DNA from: DATKGN01 sp964385705
GTDB taxonomy: Bacteria > Patescibacteriota > Microgenomatia > UBA10105 > UBA927
Length of the DNA: 8,260 bases
Assembly (NCBI GenBank): GCA_964385705.1
Contig: CAYLQG010000065.1
Location: forward strand, 1-8,260
Direction: 5' to 3'
The notes below the pieces were generated by a model. The model did no database searches and was not told where the DNA came from. It saw only the letters and a list, made by a program, of their open reading frames with translations. Below are positions 1-6,462 of the stretch, one piece after another (within the stretch, counting starts at the first letter, position 1; each line of letters begins with the position of its first letter). A program made the position numbers and the translations under genes.

Positions 1-144
1 TACGGACTGGACAAACCGTACCGATGTCGTGGTGGTGGGTGCCGCTTTCGTCTGAGAAGAGGGGGAGGAGCTTCTGAGCATGATACCACCCGCGGCAAGC
101 AATACGATAATGCAAACTATTAATATTATTTTTTTATTCTTCAT
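1..144 (-). CDS. Membrane-anchored or secreted protein, N-terminal part only (runs off left edge)
   Basis: The frame is open from an ATG at 144 to the window edge, giving 48 residues that begin MKNKKIILIVCIIVLL. A lysine-rich start is followed by a single hydrophobic segment (about residues 5-23), then a Ser/Pro/Thr linker (about 26-42) and the start of a folded part (SVRFVQSV). This is the layout of a protein tethered to the cytoplasmic membrane with an extracytoplasmic domain. The domain itself lies outside the window, so no function can be given. The gene follows marR on the same strand with 34 bp between them and may be co-transcribed with it. The A-rich start region (AAGAATAAAAAAAT) has no strong Shine-Dalgarno upstream. 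The start is chosen because it places the hydrophobic segment directly at the N-terminus. Confidence 0.6.
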   Translation of the reverse strand, partial: MKNKKIILIVCIIVLLAAGGIMLRSSSPSSQTKAAPTTTTSVRFVQSV

Positions 145-158
145 GTGGATGGTTTATC

Positions 159-179
159 ATCCCGAGCGAAGTCGGGGAT
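159..179. repeat. REP-like palindrome between marR and the downstream gene
   Basis: ATCCCGA and TCGGGGAT form inverted arms around the 6-base loop GCGAAG. One extra G in the right arm makes a single bulge. The last base touches the marR stop codon. Neither strand has a T-run after the stem, so this is not a standard intrinsic terminator. Short intergenic GC-rich palindromes of this form resemble repetitive extragenic palindromes that occur in many copies in some bacterial genomes. No second full copy is in this window, so repeat status is inferred. Confidence 0.4.
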
Positions 180-616
180 TACTTCTGTAATTTATTATAC
201 AGTGTTTTAAAGATACTTGATAAGTCCGATTTTTCCTTTTCCGATAAGTACGAGAGCACCTTCTCAAGTTTTTTCCTTCGCTCACACATTGCGTGCTCCA
301 ACATCGTTTTCCCCTCCGGAGTGAGCGCTATGAGTACGAGCCGTCTGTCGTTTTTGTCGGCATGACGTTCAACAAGCTTCTGCGTGATGAGCTTATTGAC
401 GAGGCTTGTGGCTGAGGGCAATTCGATGCGGAAATATCCGGCTATGTCAGTCATGGATATATTTTTATCTTTGTCGTGTTTCAGAAAAAAGAGCGTCTGA
501 ATTTGCAGTACACTTAAATGTGTCACGTCGTGCGTATAGGACATTTCGCTCTTCATGAGTCTTCCGACTTTAAATATCGTTTCGATTAACTCGTTGGTGT
601 TATCCGGCTTTGACAT
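179..616 (-). CDS. MarR-family transcriptional repressor
   Basis: A 145-residue protein, the usual length for MarR regulators, which bind palindromic DNA as dimers through a winged helix-turn-helix and release it when a small ligand binds. An N-terminal dimerisation helix (about 5-25) is followed by the wHTH (about 33-105). The recognition helix is about LPSATSLVNKLITQ (66-79). The wing carries the family signature DKNDRRLVLIALTPEG (87-102), with the Asp/Arg pair typical of MarR. C-terminal helices (about 105-143) complete the dimer interface. One cysteine is present (C111), so an OhrR-type N-terminal redox cysteine is absent. The gene is divergent from a two-subunit ABC exporter, and the palindrome between them lies directly against this start codon. 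It therefore very likely represses both itself and the exporter. There is no Shine-Dalgarno and the predicted leader is about 20 nt. Function is by family and context; the ligand is unknown. Confidence 0.9.
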   Translation of the reverse strand: MSKPDNTNELIETIFKVGRLMKSEMSYTHDVTHLSVLQIQTLFFLKHDKDKNISMTDIAGYFRIELPSATSLVNKLITQKLVERHADKNDRRLVLIALTPEGKTMLEHAMCERRKKLEKVLSYLSEKEKSDLSSIFKTLYNKLQK

Positions 617-637
617 ATAGTTTGATTATCTAACTAT
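617..637. promoter_or_regulatory. Palindromic operator for the MarR regulator
   Basis: A 21-bp inverted repeat: arms ATAGTT and AACTAT around a core GATTATC, with only one non-complementary pair (T against T) besides the central base. It begins at the base next to the marR start codon, overlaps the -35 element of the exporter promoter and covers the predicted marR transcription start. MarR proteins commonly bind AT-rich palindromes of about this size between divergent genes. The role as operator is inferred from symmetry and position. Confidence 0.7.
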
Positions 638-650
638 TATAGAGTATAAT
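622..650 (+). promoter_or_regulatory. Sigma-70-type promoter of the ABC exporter operon
   Basis: TTGATT at 622-627 and a perfect TATAAT at 645-650 are separated by 17 bp, the optimal spacing. Transcription would start near 657, leaving a leader of about 69 nt before the first exporter ORF. The -35 element lies inside the 21-bp palindrome, so a bound repressor would block RNA polymerase. Confidence 0.65.
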
Positions 651-671
651 ATATTTACGGGCATATGTCAA
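643..671 (-). promoter_or_regulatory. Sigma-70-type promoter of marR
   Basis: Reading the minus strand, a perfect TTGACA (671 to 666) and TATACT (648 to 643) are separated by 17 bp. The predicted start of transcription is near 636, so the marR leader would be essentially the 21-bp palindrome itself. Its -10 overlaps the TATAAT of the exporter promoter on the other strand, so the two promoters are interlocked and probably compete. Confidence 0.6.
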
Positions 672-725
672 TGTCTGCGGCTGTGTATATAAACAGAACC
701 CATATATAGAATAGAATATAGAAGC

Positions 726-2471
726 ATGCTGAAACAATTACGATACCTCAAACCTTATAAATATCTATTGATACTGGTCTTTCTCATGGCTGTCGGACAG
801 TCGGTCGCCAACCTCTACCTTCCCACGCTCATGGCCGATATTGTGAACAAGGGCATTTCGACCTTCGATACAGCATTCATCTTGAGGACGGGCATTTTTA
901 TGGCGCTCGTGGCTATAGCAGGCACGGTTTGTGCCGTCATAGGCACCTATTATTCCTCCCAGATCGCAACAGGCATGTGCACCCTCATGAGGGCTGATAT
1001 TTTCAAAAAAGTCCAGAACTTTTCGCTCCATGAATTCGACACCATCAGCACTGCCTCGCTTATCACCCGAACGACCAATGACACGAACCAGATCCAGCAG
1101 GTCATGGTCATGATTTTCAACCTCCTTATTACGGCTCCGATTACGCTCGTGGTCGGTATCATTCTTGCCCTACACGAAGACGTAGGTCTGGCGTGGGTAT
1201 TGGTTGCGATCATGCCGTTTCTCATCACAGTTATCAGCGTGCTTCTCATAAAAGCCATTCCGCTTTTTAGCGTTATGCAGGTCAAATTAGATAAGTTAAA
1301 TTTGATACTGGATGAAAACCTCACGGGCGTACGGGTTGTGCGCGCCTTTAACCGGATTAAGCACGAGGAAGAGCGTTTTGACGTCGCCAATCATGATGTC
1401 ACTGATATTGCTATTAAAGTAAACGAGCTCATGGCTGTCATGATGCCGGCCATGATGCTCACGATCAACGTGTCCAGTGTCGCCATCATCTGGTTCGGAA
1501 GCCGCAGAGTTGCTGCCGACAAACTGGAGCTTGGCGCTATGTTTGCCTTCCTCCAATACGCGTTCCAGATCCTTTTTTCGCTTCTCATGGTTGCTGTCAC
1601 ATTCGTCATGATTCCTCGCGCTGAAGCATCAGCCACCCGTATCAATGAAGTGATGGCACTGGAACAGGAGATCAACGATCCGAAAAAAAAGAAATCCCCC
1701 TCAAAACAAAAAGGATATGTGGAGTTTGACCATGTGACCTTCAGTTATCATGGCGCTGAGAAGCCGGCCCTCACGGATATCACGTTTAAAGCCGCACCCG
1801 GCGAGGTCACCGCAATCATCGGTGGCACCGGGAGCGGCAAGTCGACCATGGTGAATTTAATCCCTCGTTTTTATGATGTGGAAAAAGGGAAAGTTCTGGT
1901 CGATGGCGAGGATACGCGGGATATAACGCAGCACAGCCTGCGTGCAAAAATCGGATTCGTGCCACAAAAAGCCATACTTTTCTCGGGCACCATAAACAAC
2001 AACATCAAATATGGCAAAGAGGATGCAACCGAGAAAGAAATCAAACATGCGGCAGACGTCGCTCAGGCTACAGACTTTATTTCAAAAATGCCGGAGGGCT
2101 TCGAGTCGCAGATATCCCAGGGCGGTACCAATGTCTCAGGCGGTCAAATGCAGCGCCTTTCCATTGCCCGCGCATTAGTTAGGAAGCCCGAAATTTACGT
2201 ATTTGACGATACGTTCTCCGCGCTCGACTTTAAGACCGATGCCAAACTTCGTGCGGCGCTCAAAGGCGAGACGCGCGATTCAACAGTTATCATCGTTGCC
2301 CAGCGGGTCTCGACGGTCATAGACGCTGATCAAATCATCGTTCTGGATGACGGAAAAATTGTCGGGATCGGCAAACATGAGAGTCTCATGAAAACCTGTG
2401 ATGTTTATAAAGGTATCGTAACGAGTCAACTTTCAACTGCAGAAATTGAGGAAGAATCACATGGATCCTAA
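726..2471 (+). CDS. Heterodimeric ABC multidrug exporter, subunit 1 (degenerate catalytic site; BmrC/LmrC-like)
   Basis: A 581-residue half-transporter of the type IV (B-family) exporter fold: six transmembrane helices (about 13-37, 51-76, a pair in 125-175 and a pair in 235-300) followed by a nucleotide-binding domain from about 330. The Walker A is GGTGSGKST (366-374), the Q-loop is in VPQKAILFSGTI and the ABC signature VSGGQ (470-474) is intact. Walker B ends in D494, but the next residue, normally the catalytic glutamate, is Asp (D495). The switch histidine is replaced by Gln (Q526, in VAQRVST). These changes mark the non-hydrolysing half of a heterodimer such as BmrC/BmrD, LmrC/LmrD or TM287/288. 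It would export drugs or other amphipathic compounds together with subunit 2. The N-terminus MLKQLRYLKPYK fits the family start. There is no good Shine-Dalgarno. Its last 11 bp overlap the next gene, suggesting translational coupling. The substrate cannot be read from sequence. Confidence 0.92.
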   Translation: MLKQLRYLKPYKYLLILVFLMAVGQSVANLYLPTLMADIVNKGISTFDTAFILRTGIFMALVAIAGTVCAVIGTYYSSQIATGMCTLMRADIFKKVQNFSLHEFDTISTASLITRTTNDTNQIQQVMVMIFNLLITAPITLVVGIILALHEDVGLAWVLVAIMPFLITVISVLLIKAIPLFSVMQVKLDKLNLILDENLTGVRVVRAFNRIKHEEERFDVANHDVTDIAIKVNELMAVMMPAMMLTINVSSVAIIWFGSRRVAADKLELGAMFAFLQYAFQILFSLLMVAVTFVMIPRAEASATRINEVMALEQEINDPKKKKSPSKQKGYVEFDHVTFSYHGAEKPALTDITFKAAPGEVTAIIGGTGSGKSTMVNLIPRFYDVEKGKVLVDGEDTRDITQHSLRAKIGFVPQKAILFSGTINNNIKYGKEDATEKEIKHAADVAQATDFISKMPEGFESQISQGGTNVSGGQMQRLSIARALVRKPEIYVFDDTFSALDFKTDAKLRAALKGETRDSTVIIVAQRVSTVIDADQIIVLDDGKIVGIGKHESLMKTCDVYKGIVTSQLSTAEIEEESHGS

Positions 2472-4413
2472 AGCAAAAAATAAACCACGGGATGAAGTAT
2501 CGGCAAACCCCATGAACCGCGGGGGGTGGGGAGCCATGGGCAGGCCTGTTGAGAAGGCCAAAGACTTCGGCGGAACGCTCAAACGATTGCTTGGCTATTT
2601 CCGGCCGGAAAAAGTCCGCTTAACGGTCGTCATTGCGGCAGCCATCATGGGCACGATATTTAACATCGTGGGACCCAAAATACTGGGATTGGCGACGACT
2701 AAACTTTTCAATGATTTGATCGCGAGCTTCATCGTGCAGGTCAAAAATTCGCTCATCCAGAAGCAATTACTCGCTAACCCCTCGCTTCCTCTGCATCTGG
2801 CTCCCGTCCCCGGCATTGAATTCGGCTATATCGGAAGGGTTCTTCTTATCCTACTGGGGCTTTACGTCGTGAGCTCGATATTTATTTTTATCCAACAATT
2901 TCTGATGGCGGGAGTCGCACAGCGGACTATTTATAAACTACGGCGTGAAGTGGACGAAAAACTTTCACGGCTGCCGCTTAAATACTTCGACGGCCGTACT
3001 CACGGCGAAATATTGAGCCGTGCAGTAAACGATATGGATAATATTGGGAGCACTCTCCAGCAGAGTGTGACCCAGCTTATTACGTCTGTCGTATCCCTCG
3101 TCGGGGTTCTTATCATGATGCTCTCTATTAGCTGGCAGTTGACACTTATTGTTCTTGCAACACTTCCTCTTAGCATATTTGTCGTGACCGGTATTGCCAA
3201 GCGTTCGCAGGATTTTTTCAGAAAACAGCAGAAGTCGCTGGGAGACTTAAACGGTCACGTTGAGGAAATGTATTCGGGGCATAAAATCGTCAAAGCATTC
3301 GGCCATGAAGGGAAAGCGATAGCCCAGTTTGATGAGTTTAACAATAGCCTGTATCAGGCCGGTTGGCAGGCGCAGTTTGTTTCCGGTATCATCATGCCGC
3401 TTATGCGCTTTGTTGGGAACGTCGGGTACGTCCTCGTTGCGGTCGTCGGTGGCATAATGGCCACACAGGGCGCTATTTCAATCGGCGACGTGCAGGCGTT
3501 CATCCAGTACTCTTCTTCGTTTTCCCAGCCAATTACGATGCTTGCCAATATCGCAAACGTCATCCAGTCGGCAATAGCCTCAGCCGAGCGTGTGTTTGAA
3601 CTTCTCGATGAGGAAGAACAAGTCAAAGAAATCGCAAAACCGGAGGTTATTAAAAATCCGAAAGGTGCCGTCGAGTTTAAGCATGTGCGTTTTGGCTACA
3701 GTCCCGATAAAATCCTCATGGAGGACATGAATTTCAAAGTGGAACCCGGACATATGATCGCTATAGTGGGACCAACAGGAGCCGGCAAGACGACACTCGT
3801 GAACCTCCTCATGCGGTTCTATGAAGTTAATGGTGGCAAAATATTGGTTGACGGCGTTGACATCACCAAGATCAAACGCGCTGATCTGCGGCGTATGTTC
3901 GGTATGGTGCTGCAGGACACCTGGCTTTTCCACGGGACACTGCGGGATAACATCGCGTACGGACGCGAGGACGCTACGGAAGAACAGATTGTCGAAGCAT
4001 CAAAAGAGGCCTATGCTGATCACTTCATTCGCACACTTCCTGAGGGTTACAAAATGGTGTTAAACGAAGATGCGACCAACATTTCACAGGGTCAGAAGCA
4101 GCTTCTTACTATTGCCCGTGCACTACTTGCTGATCCGGAGATCCTCATCCTCGATGAGGCCACGTCAAGCGTTGATACTCGGACGGAGCTTCTTATCCAG
4201 GAAGCAATGGCCAAACTCATGAAAGGCCGCACGTCATTCGTCATTGCGCACCGGCTTTCTACCATCCGTGACGCGGACCTCATTCTCGTCATGAATCACG
4301 GGACGATCATCGAGAAGGGGACACATACATCGCTTCTCGCCGCTCATGGATTCTACGCGGACTTATATAACAGCCAATTCCGCGGCCACGCGGTTGTCCA
4401 AGATGTGGAGTAA
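2461..4413 (+). CDS. Heterodimeric ABC multidrug exporter, subunit 2 (catalytic; BmrD/LmrD-like)
   Basis: A 650-residue half-transporter that pairs with subunit 1. After a polar N-terminal extension (about 1-35, Gly/Met/Arg-rich, common in this subunit type) come six transmembrane helices, the first at about 53-77, and a nucleotide-binding domain from about 405. An extra segment of roughly 35 residues (about 86-120) lies between helices 1 and 2. The Walker A is GPTGAGKTT (437-445), Q-loop VLQDTWLFHGTL, Walker B LILDE with catalytic E566, and switch H597 in IAHRLST, so the hydrolytic residues are complete. The signature is ISQGQ (541-545) instead of LSGGQ. With subunit 1 supplying VSGGQ, the pair makes one competent and one degenerate ATP site. 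The ATG at 2461 is preferred over a TTG at 2446: GAGG at 2448-2451 serves it as Shine-Dalgarno at normal spacing, and family proteins begin with this extension. It ends 20 bp from the convergent CYTH gene. Confidence 0.92.
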   Translation: MDPKAKNKPRDEVSANPMNRGGWGAMGRPVEKAKDFGGTLKRLLGYFRPEKVRLTVVIAAAIMGTIFNIVGPKILGLATTKLFNDLIASFIVQVKNSLIQKQLLANPSLPLHLAPVPGIEFGYIGRVLLILLGLYVVSSIFIFIQQFLMAGVAQRTIYKLRREVDEKLSRLPLKYFDGRTHGEILSRAVNDMDNIGSTLQQSVTQLITSVVSLVGVLIMMLSISWQLTLIVLATLPLSIFVVTGIAKRSQDFFRKQQKSLGDLNGHVEEMYSGHKIVKAFGHEGKAIAQFDEFNNSLYQAGWQAQFVSGIIMPLMRFVGNVGYVLVAVVGGIMATQGAISIGDVQAFIQYSSSFSQPITMLANIANVIQSAIASAERVFELLDEEEQVKEIAKPEVIKNPKGAVEFKHVRFGYSPDKILMEDMNFKVEPGHMIAIVGPTGAGKTTLVNLLMRFYEVNGGKILVDGVDITKIKRADLRRMFGMVLQDTWLFHGTLRDNIAYGREDATEEQIVEASKEAYADHFIRTLPEGYKMVLNEDATNISQGQKQLLTIARALLADPEILILDEATSSVDTRTELLIQEAMAKLMKGRTSFVIAHRLSTIRDADLILVMNHGTIIEKGTHTSLLAAHGFYADLYNSQFRGHAVVQDVE

Positions 4414-4433
4414 CAGTCATGGATCGTGGCTGT
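4413..4433. terminator. Possible hairpin between two convergent genes
   Basis: ACAGTCA (4413-4419) can pair with TGGCTGT (4427-4433) through six Watson-Crick pairs and one G-U pair, with a 7-base loop. It fills the gap between the stop of exporter subunit 2 and the stop of the convergent CYTH gene, the expected place for a shared terminator. Neither strand has a clean T-run after the stem, so it could be only a weak or Rho-assisted stop. Confidence 0.3.
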
Positions 4434-4970
4434 TCAAGGGAAAAAAAGAGGGGAGCCTGCGGGCATCCCGTTCACCGCAAGTCTGGAATTTGAATACTGC
4501 CCTGTCCGGGTTACATCACTACCGAATGCTTGTGGCGGAATAAATATTCGTGCAGCTAAAAGAGTGAGAAATTCTATCTCAGCCGTAAGCAATCCTTTGA
4601 GTCGGCCGGTATATATATCCAGATGAGCAATGTATGGTGACTCTTCTCCGGTGAAATGTTCAAGAGGCACAAAATATCTCCGTTTATACACACGCCTTCC
4701 CTCCGTCATCTCCCAAAGAGCCTCAAATTGACCCTGTGTTATCGGTATCGTCACCTCATCACGCACAATACCAGAATCGCGTTTATTTGATTTTATCGTT
4801 TCATACCATCGCGTTTTTCTTTCCGAGGTAAGTTCCCTACGGACACGGACAGTGGGGAACCCGTTGCCGGATACTACATATCCCTGCCGCACTTTGGAAA
4901 ACGGAAATTGTTCAATACCCCTTGGATATTCTCTGAGTAAGAACTTTCTTTCTATTTCCAGGCCCACCAT
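4434..4970 (-). CDS. CYTH-domain (triphosphate tunnel metalloenzyme) protein
   Basis: A 178-residue protein consisting of one CYTH domain, the eight-stranded tunnel that binds triphosphate groups with Mg/Mn; bacterial single-domain members often hydrolyse tripolyphosphate. The family's N-terminal ExExK motif is present as EIERK (residues 5-9). The expected alternating basic and acidic tunnel strands follow: VRVRRE (41-46), YETIK with K60, RDEVTIPI (70-77), YKRRY (95-99), HLDIYTG with D118, and AEIEF with E131/E133. The tail GSDVTRTGQYSNSRLA (150-165) is also typical. The ATG at 4970 is chosen because CYTH proteins begin just before EIERK and GGAAGGGG precedes it by 8 nt. An in-frame ATG at 5012 (192 residues) and a TTG at 5048 are possible. 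The gene is convergent with the exporter operon and has no obvious functional link to it. Substrate is not established from sequence. Confidence 0.82.
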   Translation of the reverse strand: MVGLEIERKFLLREYPRGIEQFPFSKVRQGYVVSGNGFPTVRVRRELTSERKTRWYETIKSNKRDSGIVRDEVTIPITQGQFEALWEMTEGRRVYKRRYFVPLEHFTGEESPYIAHLDIYTGRLKGLLTAEIEFLTLLAARIFIPPQAFGSDVTRTGQYSNSRLAVNGMPAGSPLFFP

Positions 4971-5061
4971 CGACTCTGCCCCTTCCTGTTTTATTTCAAC
5001 TGTTTTTGACATGAAGCATATTCTACCTTCAGGTGTCAGTATACACAATATGAAAAGAGTC

Positions 5062-5245
5062 AGATGAACGAAATCCGGGAAGCCATGAGTAAATTCATGA
5101 GGGGAAGACGAATAAGATTCCTTCGACCATCCGTGACGCGGACCTTATCCCCGCCATGAACAACGGGACGATTATTGAGAAGGGGAGACACATGGTCCTT
5201 GCGTCCGGTGGTTTTTACGCGGACTTGTATAATAGTCAGATCAGA
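5062..5245 (+). pseudogene. Broken C-terminal fragment of an ABC exporter subunit (copy of subunit 2 tail)
   Basis: The translation from 5126 (TIRDADLI..MN.GTIIEKG, then GFYADLYNSQ) matches the end of exporter subunit 2 at 4261-4377: about 29 of 38 residues are identical, with one codon deleted. The preceding stretch from about 5070 (IREAMSKFMRGR) matches IQEAMAKLMKGR of the same protein but in another frame. Between the two, 30 bp of the intact gene are represented by 17 bp, a 13-bp deletion that removes the switch histidine and shifts the frame. No Walker A, signature or Walker B remains, and the similarity fades after LYNSQ (5225-5239). It is therefore a dead remnant of a related exporter gene, not a functional ORF. 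Divergence at many third positions indicates an old duplicate or a remnant of a separate paralogue, not a recent copy. Confidence 0.8.
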
Positions 5246-5282
5246 TGCAATGTCATTGGGGGGAACGAGTCGATGAATCTGT

Positions 5283-5690
5283 TCAAAAGTTTGCGCGGAA
5301 TACTCCCCATAAATAGCTAAGGATGGCGAGAATAAACGCAATTGCCATACTGAATGAAAAAATACCCTGCTGTCTCGTAATAAATTCTTCTCCTCCCACC
5401 CATGCCAGGAGAATAAACAGTAATCCGACCCACGAAACCCATTTCCATGTCTTTGATTGACGGCGGGTGGCTCCAACGACGAATGCAATAGCGCCGATCA
5501 AGAGAATTGTACCGAACATGATGTGCGCCATGACCAGCGGCTGATGACGGGCAAATTCCCACATTACACCCGGACCACCCGAGTCGGGGAACGTCACGAA
5601 AAGGTTCACCGCCATGCCGAGAATAAACTGTACGCCCAAGGCAACAATCATTCCAAACGCCTGGTTTCGTAGCGTGGTTTCATTTTTCAT
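5283..5690 (-). CDS. Small four-helix membrane protein of unknown function
   Basis: A 135-residue hydrophobic protein beginning MKNETTLRNQAFG. Four membrane helices are predicted by eye at about 11-34, 50-74, 84-100 and 111-131. Short polar connections include a loop FVTFPDSGGPG (31-41) that probably lies outside, and a basic loop TRRQSKTWK (75-83) that probably lies inside. H49 and H56 sit at the start of helix 2 and E101/E102 sit after helix 3. Paired histidines can bind haem or metal in small membrane proteins, but no recognised haem motif is present and I make no such call. I do not recognise the family. The ATG at 5690 is preferred over a TTG at 5717 because it gives a normal short N-terminus. 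It has its own intergenic region and lies between two stretches that resemble an ABC exporter tail. Confidence 0.72.
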   Translation of the reverse strand: MKNETTLRNQAFGMIVALGVQFILGMAVNLFVTFPDSGGPGVMWEFARHQPLVMAHIMFGTILLIGAIAFVVGATRRQSKTWKWVSWVGLLFILLAWVGGEEFITRQQGIFSFSMAIAFILAILSYLWGVFRANF

Positions 5691-5728
5691 ATATTCCAAT
5701 TGTATTTTATCCCACAAAATATTTCAAA

Positions 5729-5759
5729 AGAGCATACGTCAATGTTGTCGTATGTCTCT
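5729..5759 (-). terminator. Likely intrinsic terminator after the PAS gene
   Basis: On the minus strand, AGAG-A-CATACG pairs with CGTATG-CTCT around a 10-base loop: ten base pairs with one bulged base. It is followed by TTTTGAAATATTTTG, a broken T-rich run. It lies 66 bp beyond the stop of the PAS/coiled-coil gene and 38 bp before the start of the membrane protein, so it probably separates the two transcription units. Confidence 0.5.
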
Positions 5760-5803
5760 ATAATTCTCAGTCCCGGGAGGGCGATTCGGAAGGTGTGGAG
5801 TAA
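5756..5803 (+). pseudogene. Possible extreme C-terminal scrap of an ABC exporter subunit
   Basis: Read in one plus-strand frame this stretch gives LYNSQSREGDSEGVE followed by TAA. The intact exporter subunit 2 ends LYNSQFRGHAVVQDVE and TAA, so the LYNSQ start, the Arg two residues later, the acidic tail and the GTGGAGTAA end line up with one residue missing. It is only about 15 codons, so chance cannot be excluded. The clearer fragment at 5062-5245 loses similarity exactly at LYNSQ, where this piece begins, which supports a common origin. Confidence 0.4.
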
Positions 5804-5818
5804 AAGAGGTACTTCCGA
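5786..5818. other. Inverted repeat just downstream of the PAS gene
   Basis: TCGGAAG (5786-5792) and CTTCCGA (5812-5818) are perfect 7-bp arms around a 19-base loop, 7 bp beyond the stop codon of the PAS gene. It may help stabilise or end that transcript together with the hairpin further on. No T-run follows. Confidence 0.3.
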
Positions 5819-5824
5819 GGTGGA

Positions 5825-6421
5825 CTATTTCTTCTCTAACATTTTATTCTTTAATTCTTCCATTTCTTTTTTTAAATCTACCATCCTCAGTTCTCTGTCT
5901 ACCATGCTCTCGTTCATTGTCTCTAACTCCTTTATACGGATCTCAAGTTCGTTGGTGCGTTCAAGTACTTTTACCTCAAGTTGTTTTGCATATACCTGCA
6001 GTTTTTCTTCAAGCAAACGATGTTTTGATACATCTTCCATTGCCATGATAATGAGTGGTTTTTCTTCTCCTTTTCCGAACATGATTCGGGCATTCACCAT
6101 CATAACTTTCCTCCCGATGAGCGGAAATTCATGCTCGACTTCAAAATCCTTAAAAAATGTGCTTTTCGGAAGTATGTCCTCGAGAAGTCTCCGGAGCTGC
6201 GGGCTGTTCCACTGTCCGTTACCCAAATCGTAAACCAATTTATGCTCAGTTTCCTGTGATGTAACTAAAAATAGCCGGTAGAATGCCTCGTTTCCTGATA
6301 TGATCCGCAAATCCCGGTCGAGAATTAAAAAGGGTTCGCGCGCGACATCAACAACAAAGCGGATATATGTCCAACCCGCATCTTTAATTGAATCCGCATC
6401 TATTTTTTGAAGTATATCCAA
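5825..6421 (-). CDS. Orphan PAS-domain protein with C-terminal coiled coil
   Basis: A 198-residue soluble protein. Residues about 22-132 form a PAS domain: FLILDRDLRIISGNEAFYRLF is the typical first strand and helix, YDLGNGQW..P.LRRLLEDILP and FEVEHEFP..GRKVMMVNAR are the loop and later strands seen in PAS domains of CheB/CheR-type and histidine-kinase proteins, and PLIIMAMEDVS is the final strand. Residues about 133-198 are a continuous charged heptad-type coiled coil containing ESMVDRELRMVDLKKEMEEL. No kinase, GGDEF, EAL, HTH or membrane segment follows; a stop ends the coil. It could be a ligand- or redox-sensing dimer that acts on a partner protein. The start is TTG at 6421: an in-frame stop lies 24 bp upstream and no ATG exists before the PAS core. 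It follows a Thr/Pro-rich gene by 41 bp on the same strand. Confidence 0.8.
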   Translation of the reverse strand: MDILQKIDADSIKDAGWTYIRFVVDVAREPFLILDRDLRIISGNEAFYRLFLVTSQETEHKLVYDLGNGQWNSPQLRRLLEDILPKSTFFKDFEVEHEFPLIGRKVMMVNARIMFGKGEEKPLIIMAMEDVSKHRLLEEKLQVYAKQLEVKVLERTNELEIRIKELETMNESMVDRELRMVDLKKEMEELKNKMLEKK

Positions 6422-6462
6422 GACCGCTCTTTTCTGTTATTCTCCATACTTGAGTTCGTCCG

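Noticed and set aside
2446..2460. TTG start adding five residues to exporter subunit 2
   Set aside because: The ATG at 2461 has a Shine-Dalgarno (GAGG) that overlaps this TTG, and the extra residues are not part of the family pattern.
3821..4063. Plus-strand overlapping frames inside exporter subunit 2
   Set aside because: They lie in another frame of a gene with fully conserved NBD motifs; no independent coding evidence.
4971..5048. Longer CYTH protein starting at TTG 5048 or ATG 5012
   Set aside because: The family begins close to EIERK, and the ATG at 4970 has a better-placed purine-rich site. The ATG at 5012 remains possible.
5578..5589. CCCGAGTCGGGG, similar to the REP-like hairpin at 159-179
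   Set aside because: It lies inside the membrane-protein coding sequence (codons for Pro-Asp-Ser-Gly) and lacks the loop of the other, so it is probably chance.
5700..6233. 177-residue plus-strand open frame opposite the PAS gene
   Set aside because: It is Ser/Phe-rich low complexity, the usual antisense shadow of a Lys/Glu-rich coiled coil. The minus strand has a clear PAS domain.
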